Positions 28,353-38,755 of a stretch of DNA of 56,570 bases are shown piece by piece. The notes under the pieces were generated by a model. The model was not told the DNA's origin and ran no database searches. It worked only from the letters and a program-made list of their open reading frames with translations. The DNA is taken from the NCBI RefSeq assembly GCF_905196875.1, contig NZ_CAJJWO010000033.1, positions 1-56,570 on the forward strand, read 5' to 3'. The translations under genes were made by a program, and so were the position numbers. Position 1 is the stretch's first letter. The number at the start of each line of letters is the position of its first letter. The stretch is from an uncultured Parabacteroides sp. Lineage in GTDB: Bacteria; Bacteroidota; Bacteroidia; Bacteroidales; Tannerellaceae.

Positions 28353-28382
28353 TTTGATTTTAGCATAATTGTCTTATATTTG
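28353..28382 (+). promoter_or_regulatory. Promoter for the PUL C sigma gene
   Basis: TTTG (28353-28356), an 18-base spacer, then TATATTTG (28375-28382), a perfect Bacteroidota -7 element. The start codon is 17 bp downstream, so the leader is short. Confidence 0.75.
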
Positions 28383-28399
28383 CTACACAAAACACAGGT

Positions 28400-28984
28400 A
28401 TGCAAGTAGATGAAAGTAAAATAAAATGGCGTCAATTTGTTTCCGGCGATAACGAATCGTACAGCTGGATATACACTACTTATATACAAATATTATACCG
28501 GTACGGTCTTCGCTTTACTTCCGACTCTGAAATCATAAAGGATTGTATACAAGAAGTTTTCACTTCGCTGTATAAAAACAGGAATACTCTTATCACTCCT
28601 GATAATATCAAAGTATATTTATTCGTTTCATTGAAAAACTGCCTTATACGCACTCTATATAAGGAATCTCTTTATGACCGGGAATTACCGGAAAATATCC
28701 AGTTTTCATTAGAATCTACGGTAGAAGAGGATTTTATCAATAATGAACAATACGCCAATCAGCAGAAAAAGATCAATAATATCCTTGCCCTTTTAACTCC
28801 CCGGCAAAAAGAAATTATTTATTATCGCTTTATCCAGGAATTAAGTATGGATGAAATATGCATATTGATGAACCTAAATTACCAGTCTGCACAAAACCTG
28901 ATCCAGCGTTCACTCAAAAAAGTAAGACAAAATTACGATTCAATTGAAGTATTCTTATTAATACTCGCTATATCATTAAAATAA
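28400..28984 (+). CDS. ECF sigma-70 factor (PUL C)
   Basis: A 194-residue RNA polymerase sigma factor of the extracytoplasmic-function type. The region 2 helix includes EIIKDCIQEVFTSLYKNRNTL (about 48-69). The region 4 helix-turn-helix includes LTPRQKEIIYYRFIQELSMDEICILMNLNYQSAQNLIQRSLKKVR (about 133-177). It is followed 78 bp later by a fecR gene and then susC/susD, the standard trans-envelope layout. It probably drives the PUL C susC promoter when released by its FecR partner. Confidence 0.93.
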   Translation: MQVDESKIKWRQFVSGDNESYSWIYTTYIQILYRYGLRFTSDSEIIKDCIQEVFTSLYKNRNTLITPDNIKVYLFVSLKNCLIRTLYKESLYDRELPENIQFSLESTVEEDFINNEQYANQQKKINNILALLTPRQKEIIYYRFIQELSMDEICILMNLNYQSAQNLIQRSLKKVRQNYDSIEVFLLILAISLK

Positions 28985-29062
28985 AATATTTTCTAAAAAT
29001 TTCTTTTTTAAGTGAGTATAAAAAAAGAACTACTGTATCCTTATTGCAAAAGCACCCCCGAT

Positions 29063-30277
29063 ATGAATAAGGATTATACAAAATATAAAGCCCATCAGTT
29101 GTTGAATGATGATTATTTTCTGGAATCGGTATTGCATCCGACTGCTCAGAACCATCAATTCTGGCAACAACTTCAGGACGAAAACGAATCCTTTAGGCAG
29201 GAGATGCAGATTGCACACTCTTTCCTGAAAAATATAAGAACATCTACAGAAGCACCTTTTTTACCGGGAGGAGAACAAAAAGAGCTTTGGAAACGTATTC
29301 AGACAGCGAATAATCAGTATGACTTAAAGAAACGCCGGACCAGTTTCCTGAAAATAACAGCAGTAGCAGCCGTGTTTTTACTAGCCATATTTACCTATGG
29401 ATGGTATAGCATATATTCCAATAAATCCGAAATTAATTATGAAGCGATTATCGAATCGATACCCTCAACGGATGATCCTTCGGAAAATGTTCAATTAATC
29501 CTTTCTGAGAACAAAAAGCTCTCGATTGAAGGAAAAGAGACTCAACTCGAATATAATGAAGAAGGAAGTATTAGCGTTAACTCACAAGATATAGAAGTTG
29601 GGAAAGAAAAACAAAAAGAGAAAGAAGTTCAATCTTTCAATCAGTTAATCGTCCCTGTCGGTAAACGTTCATTCGTCACTTTTGCAGATGGTAGTAAACT
29701 ATGGGTAAATTCCGGTTCGAAAGTTATTTATCCGAATAAATTCTCAGATCATAGCCGGGAGATCTTCGTTGAAGGTGAAATTTATCTGGATGTGGTTCAT
29801 GACGAAAAACGACCGTTTATCATAAAGACAAAAAAAATGGAAATCAGAGACCTCGGGACGCAGTTCAATGTCTCAGCCTATGAAAACGAGCCCAACAGTA
29901 ATGTCGTACTGGTAGAAGGGAAAGTGGAAGTACAGGTAAAAGGACGTAAGAAAAATACGCTCAATCCGAACCAGTTGTTCACGTACGACAATTCTAACGA
30001 CAAGATTTATACTTCAACTGTTAATACCCAGGATTATGTTGCCTGGAAAGATGGCTATTACCAGTTCAAGCACCAAAAGATGAATATTGTACTCGAAAAA
30101 CTTTGTAAGTACTATGGGGTTAAAATCCAATGGGACGATAAAGTCAGTGAACTAACTTGTAGCGGTAAACTGGATTTGAAAGATGATCTGGACAAGGTAT
30201 TCAAAGCACTCCGGAATGCTGCCCCGATTGAAATAGTGCAAACAAATGAATCTATAAACATCATTGTTAAACCTTAA
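29063..30277 (+). CDS. FecR-family anti-sigma factor (PUL C)
   Basis: A 404-residue inner-membrane anti-sigma regulator. I chose ATG at 29063 (MNKDYTKYKAHQLLN), because the frame opening at 29012 begins with GTG and adds residues unlike the family. It has an N-terminal cytoplasmic domain (about 1-90), a membrane helix near 92-110 (ITAVAAVFLLAIFTYGWY), a charged linker with a KEKQKEKE stretch, the FecR domain (VPVGKRSFVTFADGSKLWVNSGS) and a C-terminal DUF4974 domain. It is longer than FecR-A mainly because of the linker. It pairs with the sigma gene upstream and SusC-C downstream. Confidence 0.9.
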   Translation: MNKDYTKYKAHQLLNDDYFLESVLHPTAQNHQFWQQLQDENESFRQEMQIAHSFLKNIRTSTEAPFLPGGEQKELWKRIQTANNQYDLKKRRTSFLKITAVAAVFLLAIFTYGWYSIYSNKSEINYEAIIESIPSTDDPSENVQLILSENKKLSIEGKETQLEYNEEGSISVNSQDIEVGKEKQKEKEVQSFNQLIVPVGKRSFVTFADGSKLWVNSGSKVIYPNKFSDHSREIFVEGEIYLDVVHDEKRPFIIKTKKMEIRDLGTQFNVSAYENEPNSNVVLVEGKVEVQVKGRKKNTLNPNQLFTYDNSNDKIYTSTVNTQDYVAWKDGYYQFKHQKMNIVLEKLCKYYGVKIQWDDKVSELTCSGKLDLKDDLDKVFKALRNAAPIEIVQTNESINIIVKP

Positions 30278-30316
30278 AATTCAGATTAATATGGGACCTT
30301 AAATTAAACTGGGTAA

Positions 30317-30339
30317 AAGTCTAGGACTTACCCATTATC
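30317..30339 (+). promoter_or_regulatory. Hairpin in the susC-C leader
   Basis: GGGT and AAGTC pair with GACTT and ACCC around a TAG loop, with an AA bulge. It occupies the same position (between fecR and susC) as the G6-loop hairpins of PULs A and B but is unrelated in sequence and has no T-run. Confidence 0.45.
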
Positions 30340-30386
30340 AAATCACTAGCATTAAACCGTATTATAAACTTAAATCGTTACAGAAT

Positions 30387-33300
30387 ATGAATAAGAAAAC
30401 CAGGTTTAGTCAAGGGAAAACCAAACAAAAAAGACTAATACGCGCCATGAAGATTTTTTTACTTTTTGCGTTTTTAACCGTCGGATCATGCTTTGCCTCA
30501 GAAACATATTCTCAGGAAGCATCATTCTCCATCAACTACAATAATAAGACAGTTAAAGAAGTTATTAATGAAATAGAAAATAGCAGTGAGTTTATTTTCT
30601 TTTATCTCGACAAATCGATCGACTTGAACCGCAAAGTATCTATCAATGCTAAAAACAAAAAGATAGATGACATACTCGACCAGTTATTTTCCGGCACGGA
30701 AAATAACTATTCCATATCTGACGGTCAGATAATCATATCAAAGAAAGAAGTACCTGTAAACACTGAAACAAATCAGAAAGGTACTCGTACAATTTCAGGT
30801 ACCATAAGGGATAACATGGGACCGATAACCGGAGTTAATATCCTTGTCAAAGGGACCACTAACGGAACAATTACTGATTTAGATGGAAAATTCACATTGG
30901 AAAATGTTCCGGCAAATGCTATTCTGCAAGTGTCGTACATCGGCTATCTGCCACAAGAAATCGAAATAAACAACCAGACATTGTTCAACATTGTATTAGA
31001 AGAGGACAATCAAGCTCTTGACGAGGTTGTAGTCGTTGGCTACGGTACAGTCCGTAAAGCAGACTTGGCCGGGTCTGTATCCGTTTTGGATAGCAAATCA
31101 TTTAAAGACCAACCGATCAAACAGGTCTCAGATGCATTGCAAGGACGCGTATCAGGTGTTCAGGTACAGAATAGTGGTGTACCAGGCGGTACGGTTAAGA
31201 TCCGCGTCCGCGGTTCAGGTTCTATCAACCGTAGCAATGATCCGTTGTATGTAATCGACGGCATTGTTCGTGAAAGTGGTCTGACAGGATTGAACCCGGA
31301 AGACATTCAGTCTATGCAGATTTTAAAAGATGCATCTTCTACGGCTATCTACGGTTCGCGTGGAGCCAACGGGGTTGTTTTGATTACGACAAAAACAGGT
31401 AAAGCCAACACACGACAGGTGATGTTCGATGCACAAATCGGTGTCGGCACAGTCGCTAAACGTTATGACACGCTGAATCCATATGAATTTGCTACATTAT
31501 ATAATACTTATAGAGCCAATACATTCTCTTCCGATCAATTGTCTGCTTTTCAAAATGGAACGGCAGGTACAGATTGGCAGGATGAGATTTATAAGACAGG
31601 TATTACGCAAGATTACAAACTGACATTCTCCGGAGGTAGCGATAAAATTCAATATTTAGTTTCCGGTAACTATGTAGGACAAGAAGGCGTTATTATTGAG
31701 AATTCAAACAAACGTTATCAAGCTCGTGCCAATATCACCTCTCAAGTACTGGATTGGTTGCATGTTACCGCTGACGTGAATGCATCTCATAATGTGAGAA
31801 AAAGCGGAGATTTCAATGCTGGAAAAAGTAATATAATAAATGTAGCAATGAACTATTCTCCAGTACTCGGTATTTTAAATGAAAATGGTACATATACCCG
31901 AGATCCATACAGTGCTTTGACCCAAAATAATCCGGTGGGAATATTGAGAGAACAAGTAGGAGAAACTCTTAACGATATTGTCAATGCCCGCATCGATTTA
32001 AAATTTGATATTCTCCCTGGATTAACATTTACAACTAGTAATGGTGTAGATTATAATGATCAGAAAGGATATTCATTCTCAACCAAAAAGGTTACTAACA
32101 GCAATAACGGTATGGGAAATAGTGATGCTTACCGGATGACGTTACAAACGACCAACAATTTGACTTATCAAAACAAATGGGGTGACCATGCTCTTACTGC
32201 AACAGCTGTTTACGAGGCAACTCAGTCTGAATATCGTTATATGACACTAAACGGTTCCGGTTTATTGACCGAAAGTGTTGGTTGGTGGAATGTTAATATG
32301 GCTTCCAGCCGTACTTCAGACAACAGTTATTCTAAATGGGCATTGATGTCAGGTGTAGGCCGCGTGATGTATAACTATAAAGACCGTTATATGTTGACAG
32401 GGACAATCCGTGCCGATGGATCTTCCAAATTCTTTGATGATAAGTGGGGATGGTTCCCATCTATCGCTGCTGCCTGGTCTTTAAGCAATGAAGATTTTAT
32501 GGAAAATCAGAACATATTCCAGGATTTGAAAATTCGTGCTAGTTACGGTTTAATCGGTAGTCAGGCTATTAATCCATATGCGACGTTAGGATTGATGTCT
32601 AAAGCGATGTATGCTTTCGGAGGTGCTTCTCAATACACTGGTTATTGGGTAGGAACAACAGTGGCTACTCCGAATTTGTCATGGGAAACAACACATCAAT
32701 TGGACTTAGGCATAGACTTTTCCGTGTTGAATCACCGTCTGAATATCTCATTTGATTATTTTGATAAGAAAACAAAAGACGGTTTGTTGCAACGCTCTAT
32801 TCCGAATTATGATGGCGGTGGTTCTTATTGGGTAAATGCGGCTGAAGTAAGCAACCGAGGCATTGACTTTTCTATCAATGCAACAATCTTCGACACTCCT
32901 GATTTTAGCTGGAGTTCAACATTCAACGGCACTTATCTGAAGAATGAAGTAAAGGACTTAGGTGGATTAGACTTCGTTTCCGGAATTTCTCCGGCAGCAG
33001 GTATGATCCCGACAGATGGTGTGACTCGCGTGGAAGTAGGACAACCTATCGGTGCTTTCTACGGTTACAAATGGACTGGTCTGGATGCTGAAGGCAAAGA
33101 TTCGTTTGAAGATATAAATAATGATAACATAATAGACAGCAGCGACCGTTCCTTCATTGGGAAATCCACTCCTGATTTTACATTAGGATGGAATAATACG
33201 CTCCGTTGGAAAAATTGGGATTTAAATATGTTTTTTACAGGTTCGTTTGGAGCCGACCGCCTGAATTTGGTTCGCTTTACAGGAACTGCTATGACAGGAG

Positions 33301-33689
33301 ATTTCGCTTTCATCACATTACGTGAATACTTGAATAACAACTATGATGTGAAGGGAGTTTCAGCCCGTTATCCCTCAGTTTCTGTTACAGGCAACGATTA
33401 TCAGTCAGCCTCCGCTTCTACAAAGTTCCTGGAATCTGCAAACTATTTCCGTTTGGACAACTTAAGTTTATCTTATAACTTACCGAAAAAGGTTGCAAAA
33501 TTCGCCGATCTTCGCTTTACATTCAGTTGCCAGAACTTGTTTACAATTACCAGCTATAAAGGAATGGATCCGGCAGGTATCTCTTTTGTAGATCCCAATA
33601 ATGGTAGCGTCGATGTAAATGACGGTATTGATTTAGGAGCTTATCCGTTGACTCGTTCTTATACATTTGGTGTTCGCTTGAATTTCTAA
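30387..33689 (+). CDS. SusC/RagA TonB-dependent receptor with STN domain (PUL C)
   Basis: A 1100-residue outer-membrane importer. Signal region at about 20-42 (MKIFLLFAFLTVGSCFA), STN domain about 47-117 (ASFSINYNNKTVKEVINEIE), carboxypeptidase-D-like domain about 130-205, TonB box DEVVVVGYGTVRKADL (about 213), plug and barrel ending YTFGVRLNF. It is clearly separate from SusC-A and SusC-B in the N-terminal part. The downstream SusD and the adjacent sigma/FecR pair complete a self-contained unit. Confidence 0.96.
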   Translation: MNKKTRFSQGKTKQKRLIRAMKIFLLFAFLTVGSCFASETYSQEASFSINYNNKTVKEVINEIENSSEFIFFYLDKSIDLNRKVSINAKNKKIDDILDQLFSGTENNYSISDGQIIISKKEVPVNTETNQKGTRTISGTIRDNMGPITGVNILVKGTTNGTITDLDGKFTLENVPANAILQVSYIGYLPQEIEINNQTLFNIVLEEDNQALDEVVVVGYGTVRKADLAGSVSVLDSKSFKDQPIKQVSDALQGRVSGVQVQNSGVPGGTVKIRVRGSGSINRSNDPLYVIDGIVRESGLTGLNPEDIQSMQILKDASSTAIYGSRGANGVVLITTKTGKANTRQVMFDAQIGVGTVAKRYDTLNPYEFATLYNTYRANTFSSDQLSAFQNGTAGTDWQDEIYKTGITQDYKLTFSGGSDKIQYLVSGNYVGQEGVIIENSNKRYQARANITSQVLDWLHVTADVNASHNVRKSGDFNAGKSNIINVAMNYSPVLGILNENGTYTRDPYSALTQNNPVGILREQVGETLNDIVNARIDLKFDILPGLTFTTSNGVDYNDQKGYSFSTKKVTNSNNGMGNSDAYRMTLQTTNNLTYQNKWGDHALTATAVYEATQSEYRYMTLNGSGLLTESVGWWNVNMASSRTSDNSYSKWALMSGVGRVMYNYKDRYMLTGTIRADGSSKFFDDKWGWFPSIAAAWSLSNEDFMENQNIFQDLKIRASYGLIGSQAINPYATLGLMSKAMYAFGGASQYTGYWVGTTVATPNLSWETTHQLDLGIDFSVLNHRLNISFDYFDKKTKDGLLQRSIPNYDGGGSYWVNAAEVSNRGIDFSINATIFDTPDFSWSSTFNGTYLKNEVKDLGGLDFVSGISPAAGMIPTDGVTRVEVGQPIGAFYGYKWTGLDAEGKDSFEDINNDNIIDSSDRSFIGKSTPDFTLGWNNTLRWKNWDLNMFFTGSFGADRLNLVRFTGTAMTGDFAFITLREYLNNNYDVKGVSARYPSVSVTGNDYQSASASTKFLESANYFRLDNLSLSYNLPKKVAKFADLRFTFSCQNLFTITSYKGMDPAGISFVDPNNGSVDVNDGIDLGAYPLTRSYTFGVRLNF

Positions 33690-33712
33690 CCATTAAATAA
33701 AAATACAGTATT

Positions 33713-35293
33713 ATGAAAACTAAATATATAGTATATGCTTTAGGTCTGGCTTTACTGTCAACCTCTTGTAGTGATTTCCTGGATGAAGATCCGAAGGGAC
33801 AATTAACTCCCTCGACGTTCTTCTCCACCCAGGAAGAATTAGATATGGCTACTTATGCTTTATATAATAAGATATGTATGCTCCAAACCAATACCAATCC
33901 TACTATTCCCAGCTGGCAGGGTGACGATTTGACTAGCAACCCTGGTAGTAATAAACAAGCTTATGCAGAGGTTGATGCATTCCATCCGACTGATGCTAAT
34001 AAAGGAATAGAAGCTGCCTGGCAAACCTCTTATACAGCTATTAAGGCTGCCAACTACATTATTTTAAATGCTGAAAAAACTCCTACTACGAGCGAAGAAA
34101 TCAACATTGCAATCGGTCAGGCAAAATACTGGCGTGCAGTCAATTATTTCTGGTTAGTACGTCGCTGGGGACCTATACCTTTAGTGTTGGATAATGAAGT
34201 AAATTATGAACGTCCGCTGGCTTCAGTTGAAGAGGTGTATACTCAAATCGTAAAAGATTTGCAAGATTGTATCGCAATACTTCCTACTGATTACTCTGCA
34301 GCACCACGTAAATATGAAGGTGCCAATGTGTACATTACAAAACAAGCTTCTCAAGCGACTTTGGCTGCTGTTTATATGGCAATGGCAGGTTGGCCTCTGA
34401 AACAAACGCAATATTATGCTTCTGCGGCAGAACAGGCAAAAGCGGTAATTGACGGTGCAAATGCAGGAACATATGAATACATTCTGGAGCCGGAATATAA
34501 ATATGTATATGCTCCAAGTCACAATTATACAAATGAAACGGTCGTAGGCATCAACTATTCCCGTGCATTTACGTGGGTTGAAGACTCTCAAATGACAGAT
34601 AGCAACCTGTTCGAATCGCTCGGTGGCTGGGGTGACGGCTGGGGCGAAATCAAATTCTGGAAAGAATTCCCGGCAGGTCCTCGTAAAGATGCGACTTACA
34701 ATCCTAAAATTTTGAAGAAAAATACGGCAGGGAATGAATTACTGGATTGGTGGGATAAGGATATACCGGAACAACATCCTATGTTCTGTATCTTTACAAT
34801 TGGTGAAGACGGAGGAGATTATGATTACACGAAACCAGCCAATACCGGTTGGATGACCAACGATCATCGCCACCGTTTGATCCGCTATTCAGAAGTGTTG
34901 CTATGGTACGCTGAAGCACAGGCACGTGCAGATGGAACTCCTAATGCAATGGCTTATGAATGTTTGAATAAAGTACGAGAACGTGCCGGTTTGGAACCAG
35001 TATCAGGATTAAACGGTTCTGCTTTCGCTGATGCTGCATTTAAAGAACACGGTTGGGAAGTTGCAGGCTACTGGGTTGGTATGGTAACTCGCCGTGACGA
35101 CCAGATGCGCATGGAATTGTTGGAACAGACCTTCAACGAACGTAAAACCAATACTCCGATTGAAGTAGCCCCCGGCGTTTCTATTGCAGAAACGGTATTA
35201 ATTCCTGATGCAACTACATGGCAAGGTGAAAAGTCAATTTATTTACCTTATCCCTCAACAGACAAACAGCAGAATTCAAACCTAACACGTTGA
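33713..35293 (+). CDS. SusD/RagB-family glycan-binding lipoprotein (PUL C)
   Basis: A 526-residue surface lipoprotein, lipobox ending C19 (LLSTSC). Family features are FFSTQEELDMATYALYNKI (about 38-56), AKYWRAVNYFWLVRRWGPIPLV (about 136-157), and RYSEVLLWYAEAQARADG followed by CLNKVRERAGLEPV. It follows susC-C by 23 bp. Confidence 0.95.
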   Translation: MKTKYIVYALGLALLSTSCSDFLDEDPKGQLTPSTFFSTQEELDMATYALYNKICMLQTNTNPTIPSWQGDDLTSNPGSNKQAYAEVDAFHPTDANKGIEAAWQTSYTAIKAANYIILNAEKTPTTSEEINIAIGQAKYWRAVNYFWLVRRWGPIPLVLDNEVNYERPLASVEEVYTQIVKDLQDCIAILPTDYSAAPRKYEGANVYITKQASQATLAAVYMAMAGWPLKQTQYYASAAEQAKAVIDGANAGTYEYILEPEYKYVYAPSHNYTNETVVGINYSRAFTWVEDSQMTDSNLFESLGGWGDGWGEIKFWKEFPAGPRKDATYNPKILKKNTAGNELLDWWDKDIPEQHPMFCIFTIGEDGGDYDYTKPANTGWMTNDHRHRLIRYSEVLLWYAEAQARADGTPNAMAYECLNKVRERAGLEPVSGLNGSAFADAAFKEHGWEVAGYWVGMVTRRDDQMRMELLEQTFNERKTNTPIEVAPGVSIAETVLIPDATTWQGEKSIYLPYPSTDKQQNSNLTR

Positions 35294-35318
35294 ATTGCAT
35301 TACAAATAAACCTTAGAA

Positions 35319-35352
35319 AATACTGTCCCGGGAGTGATATCGGGACAGTATT
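35319..35352 (+). terminator. Hairpin after susD-C
   Basis: A perfect 12-bp stem, AATACTGTCCCG with CGGGACAGTATT, and a 10-base loop. No T-run follows directly. It may stabilise the 3-prime end of the susCD message or reduce read-through into the DUF5107 gene. Its position matches the hairpins after susD-A and susD-B. Confidence 0.6.
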
Positions 35353-35418
35353 ACTCCTCACTCATGTTTTTAATTTCTTTTTTATGTGTACATTCTTAAA
35401 TAATTAATTATAGCTACC

Positions 35419-38400
35419 ATGAAATCTAAATTCTTACCACTTCTATTATTGTGCACCGGTCCTCTTTGGGGACAGCAAGTTAACATGAAGTCCATAACAG
35501 AAAAGATTCCAACTTACCAGATCGGTAGTCCGGAAATCGACCCTATCTTTTTTACTGGCCGCGTTTATCAGGGTGCCGAAGGATATATTTATCCTTATCC
35601 CTTGTATGACGTATTGACGGAAGAGAAAACGGAACAGGAATATAATGTGCTCCGTTTAGACAATCAATATGTCGACATCTCTATCCTTCCTGAAATCGGA
35701 GGACGTATCTTTGCAGCCGCCGATAAAACGAACAATTATCCTTTCTTTTACACCCAAACAGGAGTAAAACCAGCCTTGATCGGTATGCTGGGGGCCTGGC
35801 TATCCGGTGGCGTGGAATGGAATATCCCCGACCATCACCGTGCCAGCAGTTACATGCCTATCAACTGGACAATGAAAGAAAATGAAGATGGAAGCAAGAC
35901 AATCTGGGTGGGAGAGACGGAATTACGCCACCGACTGAAATGGTCGGTAGGTGTTTCAGTATACCCCAATCGTTCATGGGTGGAAGCTAAAATAAAAGTG
36001 ATCAATCCAACCCCAATGATCCAGTCGATGCTCTACTGGGCTAATGTATCTGTTCATTGTAACGATCAATATCAGGTAATATTCCCGCCTGATGTACAAT
36101 TCGGAGCTGATCATCATAAAGTATACTTCACTAACTGGCCGCAAGGAGAAACGACCGTCGGTGATGGGAAAATAGAAGATTTGTCGTGGTGGAAAAATTT
36201 CACAGGCAGTTCCCGCTCTATTTTCGCATGGGGAAGTGAAATGTCATTTCTGGCTGGTTACGATTATGGGAAAGATGCCGGAACAGTACACGTAGCCAAC
36301 CGCCATGTGGTTCCCGGAAAGAAATTCTTTTTATGGGGTAACAATGAAAATGGCGAGATGTGGAACAAAATATTATCGGACAATGACGGGCACTATCTGG
36401 AATTAATGGTAGGCGGTTATTCCGACAACCAACCGGATTATAGCTGGATAAACCCAGGTGAAATCAGGGAATTCAGCCAGATATGGTATCCGGTAAAAGG
36501 TATCAAAGGTGTTAAAAACGCGACAGACGACGCTGCTGTTAATTTTGAACCGATCGAAGGGAACAACTACCGTGTAGGTTATTGTGCAACCACACTGTAT
36601 GAGAATGCACGTGTCGTAGTAAAATACAAAGACCAGATACTAATGGATAAACGAATCAACATCGACCCGGATAAATATTTCCTCGATCAGGTATCCGTTC
36701 CCGATCCGTCAGATGCCTCAGCATTGTATACCGCACTCTACGATGCAAATGGAAACCTGCTGGTCGATTATCGTCCAATCGTACTGGAAGAAAAGCCGCT
36801 TCCTAAAGTTATCGACGGAACCAAACCAGTTAAAGAATACAAAACAAACGAAGAACTCTATCTGGCCGGGTTACGTGTCGATCAATTCAATAATGCACGT
36901 CTGGATTACATGGACTTTTATAATGAAGCCCTGTTGCGTGACTCCATGGATGCACGTGTAAACATCGAAGTCGGCAAACATTATATCCGCCAGGGAAAAT
37001 GGGAGAAAGCGGCATTACATCTAAATCGTGCCCAGGCCCGTTTGTCGCACGACTACACAACCGTTAAAAACACGGAAGCCTTATATTATCTGGGATACCT
37101 ATACCAAATGACCGAAAATACGGGCAAAGCGATAGACGCCTATTGGGCAGCGACCTGGACCCCCGATTTCAAACATCGTTCCTTCTATGAACTGGCCGTA
37201 TTAGCGGTAAAAGACAAAAACTATAAACAAGCCATGGACATGATCACCCAGTCCCTTTATGTGGGAGGACGCGATCTTCAGGCTCTAACGTTAAAGGCTT
37301 ATATCCTCCGGATGCAGGGAAAGAAAGAAGAGGCACAAGAAACAATCCGTTATATCCAACAAATCGATCCGCTGGATTACTGGAGCGCAGCAGAAGCCAG
37401 TCTATTGGCCTCCCAAAACACCTCTTTCCTTAATACCGGAACCAATCATAACAGTAAAGGAATCATTGCCGTACAAGAGTTGCTGGAAGTTGTTTCCAAC
37501 TATATGAAAATAGGAGCTACCGAAGATGCTTTGACATTGCTAAACAGAGCAATAGCTCTGGGAGATCCATATGCATCTTACCCGCTGCTCTATTATTATA
37601 AAGCATACAATTTACTGGAACAGAACAATCAGACTGAAGCCATTGCCTGTCTGGATAAGGCCGGATCATTATCTCCGTTGAATAATTATCCTTTCCGTAT
37701 AGAAGAGATCAACCTGTTTGAGACTTTATTAAAAGAAAGCCCGGACAATTCATTCCTTCATTATCACCTGGGGAATTTACTTTACTATCTCGGACAGAAA
37801 GAAGCAGGCCTCGACCACTGGATACGTTCCACAGAACTTAATCCGTCTTTCGCCATTGCCTGTCGTAATGTCGGCTTCGGCTATGGTTGCCTGAATGAAC
37901 TGGATAAGTCCATGAAGTATTATGATATGGCTATCAAAGCCAATCCGAACGATCCTCTCCTACTGACAGAATCGGATAAGATCTATGAACAAGCAAACAT
38001 ATCGGCAGATATGCGATTAAAACGACTGGAATCTCATCTGAAAACAGTAATGAAGCACGATGATGCCGTGATGCGCTTGCTCACACTGTACAATGCAGCC
38101 GGCCTGTATGACAAAGCGATAAAAATACTTGACAGCAGACATTTCCATCTATGGGAAGGCGGTGGACAGGTTCACGATATCTATGTGGACTCGCATATGC
38201 TGAAAGGAATGAAGCTATTGAAAGGGAAACGTTACAAAGAGGCTATCGACGAATTCGACTTGGCAAACCAATATCCTGTCAATCTCGAAGTAGCTCCTTC
38301 ACCAAAAGGTGGATATGAAGCAAAAGTTTATTACCTGACAGGCGTTGCTTACGAAGCGATGAATCAGGCGGACAAAGCCAAAGAGTGCTTTGAGAAATCA

Positions 38401-38718
38401 GCAGATACCGATTTCAGAAACCGGTTGACTGACCTGAACTATTACAAAGTCAAATCACTCAGAAAACTGAACAGGAACGAAGAAGCCGATGCAACTCTGG
38501 CAGATATGCAAAAGAGCCTGGAACGTATGCAAACCAACTTGATGGATTCATACGCCAAATTCGGAGAAGCAAACCAGAATGTACAACAAAGTAATATCCT
38601 GTATTATTCGGGGCTGATTCATCTCTTACAAAGCAATCCCTCTAAGGCAAACGAGGAGTTCAACCAGGCAATCCAGCTATACCCCGGTAATATCTGGGCC
38701 AAACAAATGCGTGAATGA
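35419..38718 (+). CDS. DUF5107 and TPR protein (PUL C)
   Basis: A 1099-residue secreted protein with signal peptide at about 1-18. Residues about 30-330 match what I know as DUF5107, a beta-sandwich of galactose-mutarotase-like fold (LDNQYVDISILPEIGGRIFAAADK, GGVEWNIPDHHRASSYMP). From about 475 to the end it consists of tetratricopeptide-type repeats (EEALRDSMDARVNIEVGKHYIRQGKWEKAALHLNRA-like, ALYYLGYLYQMTENTGKAIDAYW). The family has no proven activity that I can name; sugar binding or processing is inferred from the fold and the PUL setting. PUL C has no recognisable glycoside hydrolase, so this protein is the candidate enzyme or glycan handler. Confidence 0.8.
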   Translation: MKSKFLPLLLLCTGPLWGQQVNMKSITEKIPTYQIGSPEIDPIFFTGRVYQGAEGYIYPYPLYDVLTEEKTEQEYNVLRLDNQYVDISILPEIGGRIFAAADKTNNYPFFYTQTGVKPALIGMLGAWLSGGVEWNIPDHHRASSYMPINWTMKENEDGSKTIWVGETELRHRLKWSVGVSVYPNRSWVEAKIKVINPTPMIQSMLYWANVSVHCNDQYQVIFPPDVQFGADHHKVYFTNWPQGETTVGDGKIEDLSWWKNFTGSSRSIFAWGSEMSFLAGYDYGKDAGTVHVANRHVVPGKKFFLWGNNENGEMWNKILSDNDGHYLELMVGGYSDNQPDYSWINPGEIREFSQIWYPVKGIKGVKNATDDAAVNFEPIEGNNYRVGYCATTLYENARVVVKYKDQILMDKRINIDPDKYFLDQVSVPDPSDASALYTALYDANGNLLVDYRPIVLEEKPLPKVIDGTKPVKEYKTNEELYLAGLRVDQFNNARLDYMDFYNEALLRDSMDARVNIEVGKHYIRQGKWEKAALHLNRAQARLSHDYTTVKNTEALYYLGYLYQMTENTGKAIDAYWAATWTPDFKHRSFYELAVLAVKDKNYKQAMDMITQSLYVGGRDLQALTLKAYILRMQGKKEEAQETIRYIQQIDPLDYWSAAEASLLASQNTSFLNTGTNHNSKGIIAVQELLEVVSNYMKIGATEDALTLLNRAIALGDPYASYPLLYYYKAYNLLEQNNQTEAIACLDKAGSLSPLNNYPFRIEEINLFETLLKESPDNSFLHYHLGNLLYYLGQKEAGLDHWIRSTELNPSFAIACRNVGFGYGCLNELDKSMKYYDMAIKANPNDPLLLTESDKIYEQANISADMRLKRLESHLKTVMKHDDAVMRLLTLYNAAGLYDKAIKILDSRHFHLWEGGGQVHDIYVDSHMLKGMKLLKGKRYKEAIDEFDLANQYPVNLEVAPSPKGGYEAKVYYLTGVAYEAMNQADKAKECFEKSADTDFRNRLTDLNYYKVKSLRKLNRNEEADATLADMQKSLERMQTNLMDSYAKFGEANQNVQQSNILYYSGLIHLLQSNPSKANEEFNQAIQLYPGNIWAKQMRE

Positions 38719-38755
38719 CAACTCCTCTTTGATAAATAAAGAATAAACCAAATAA

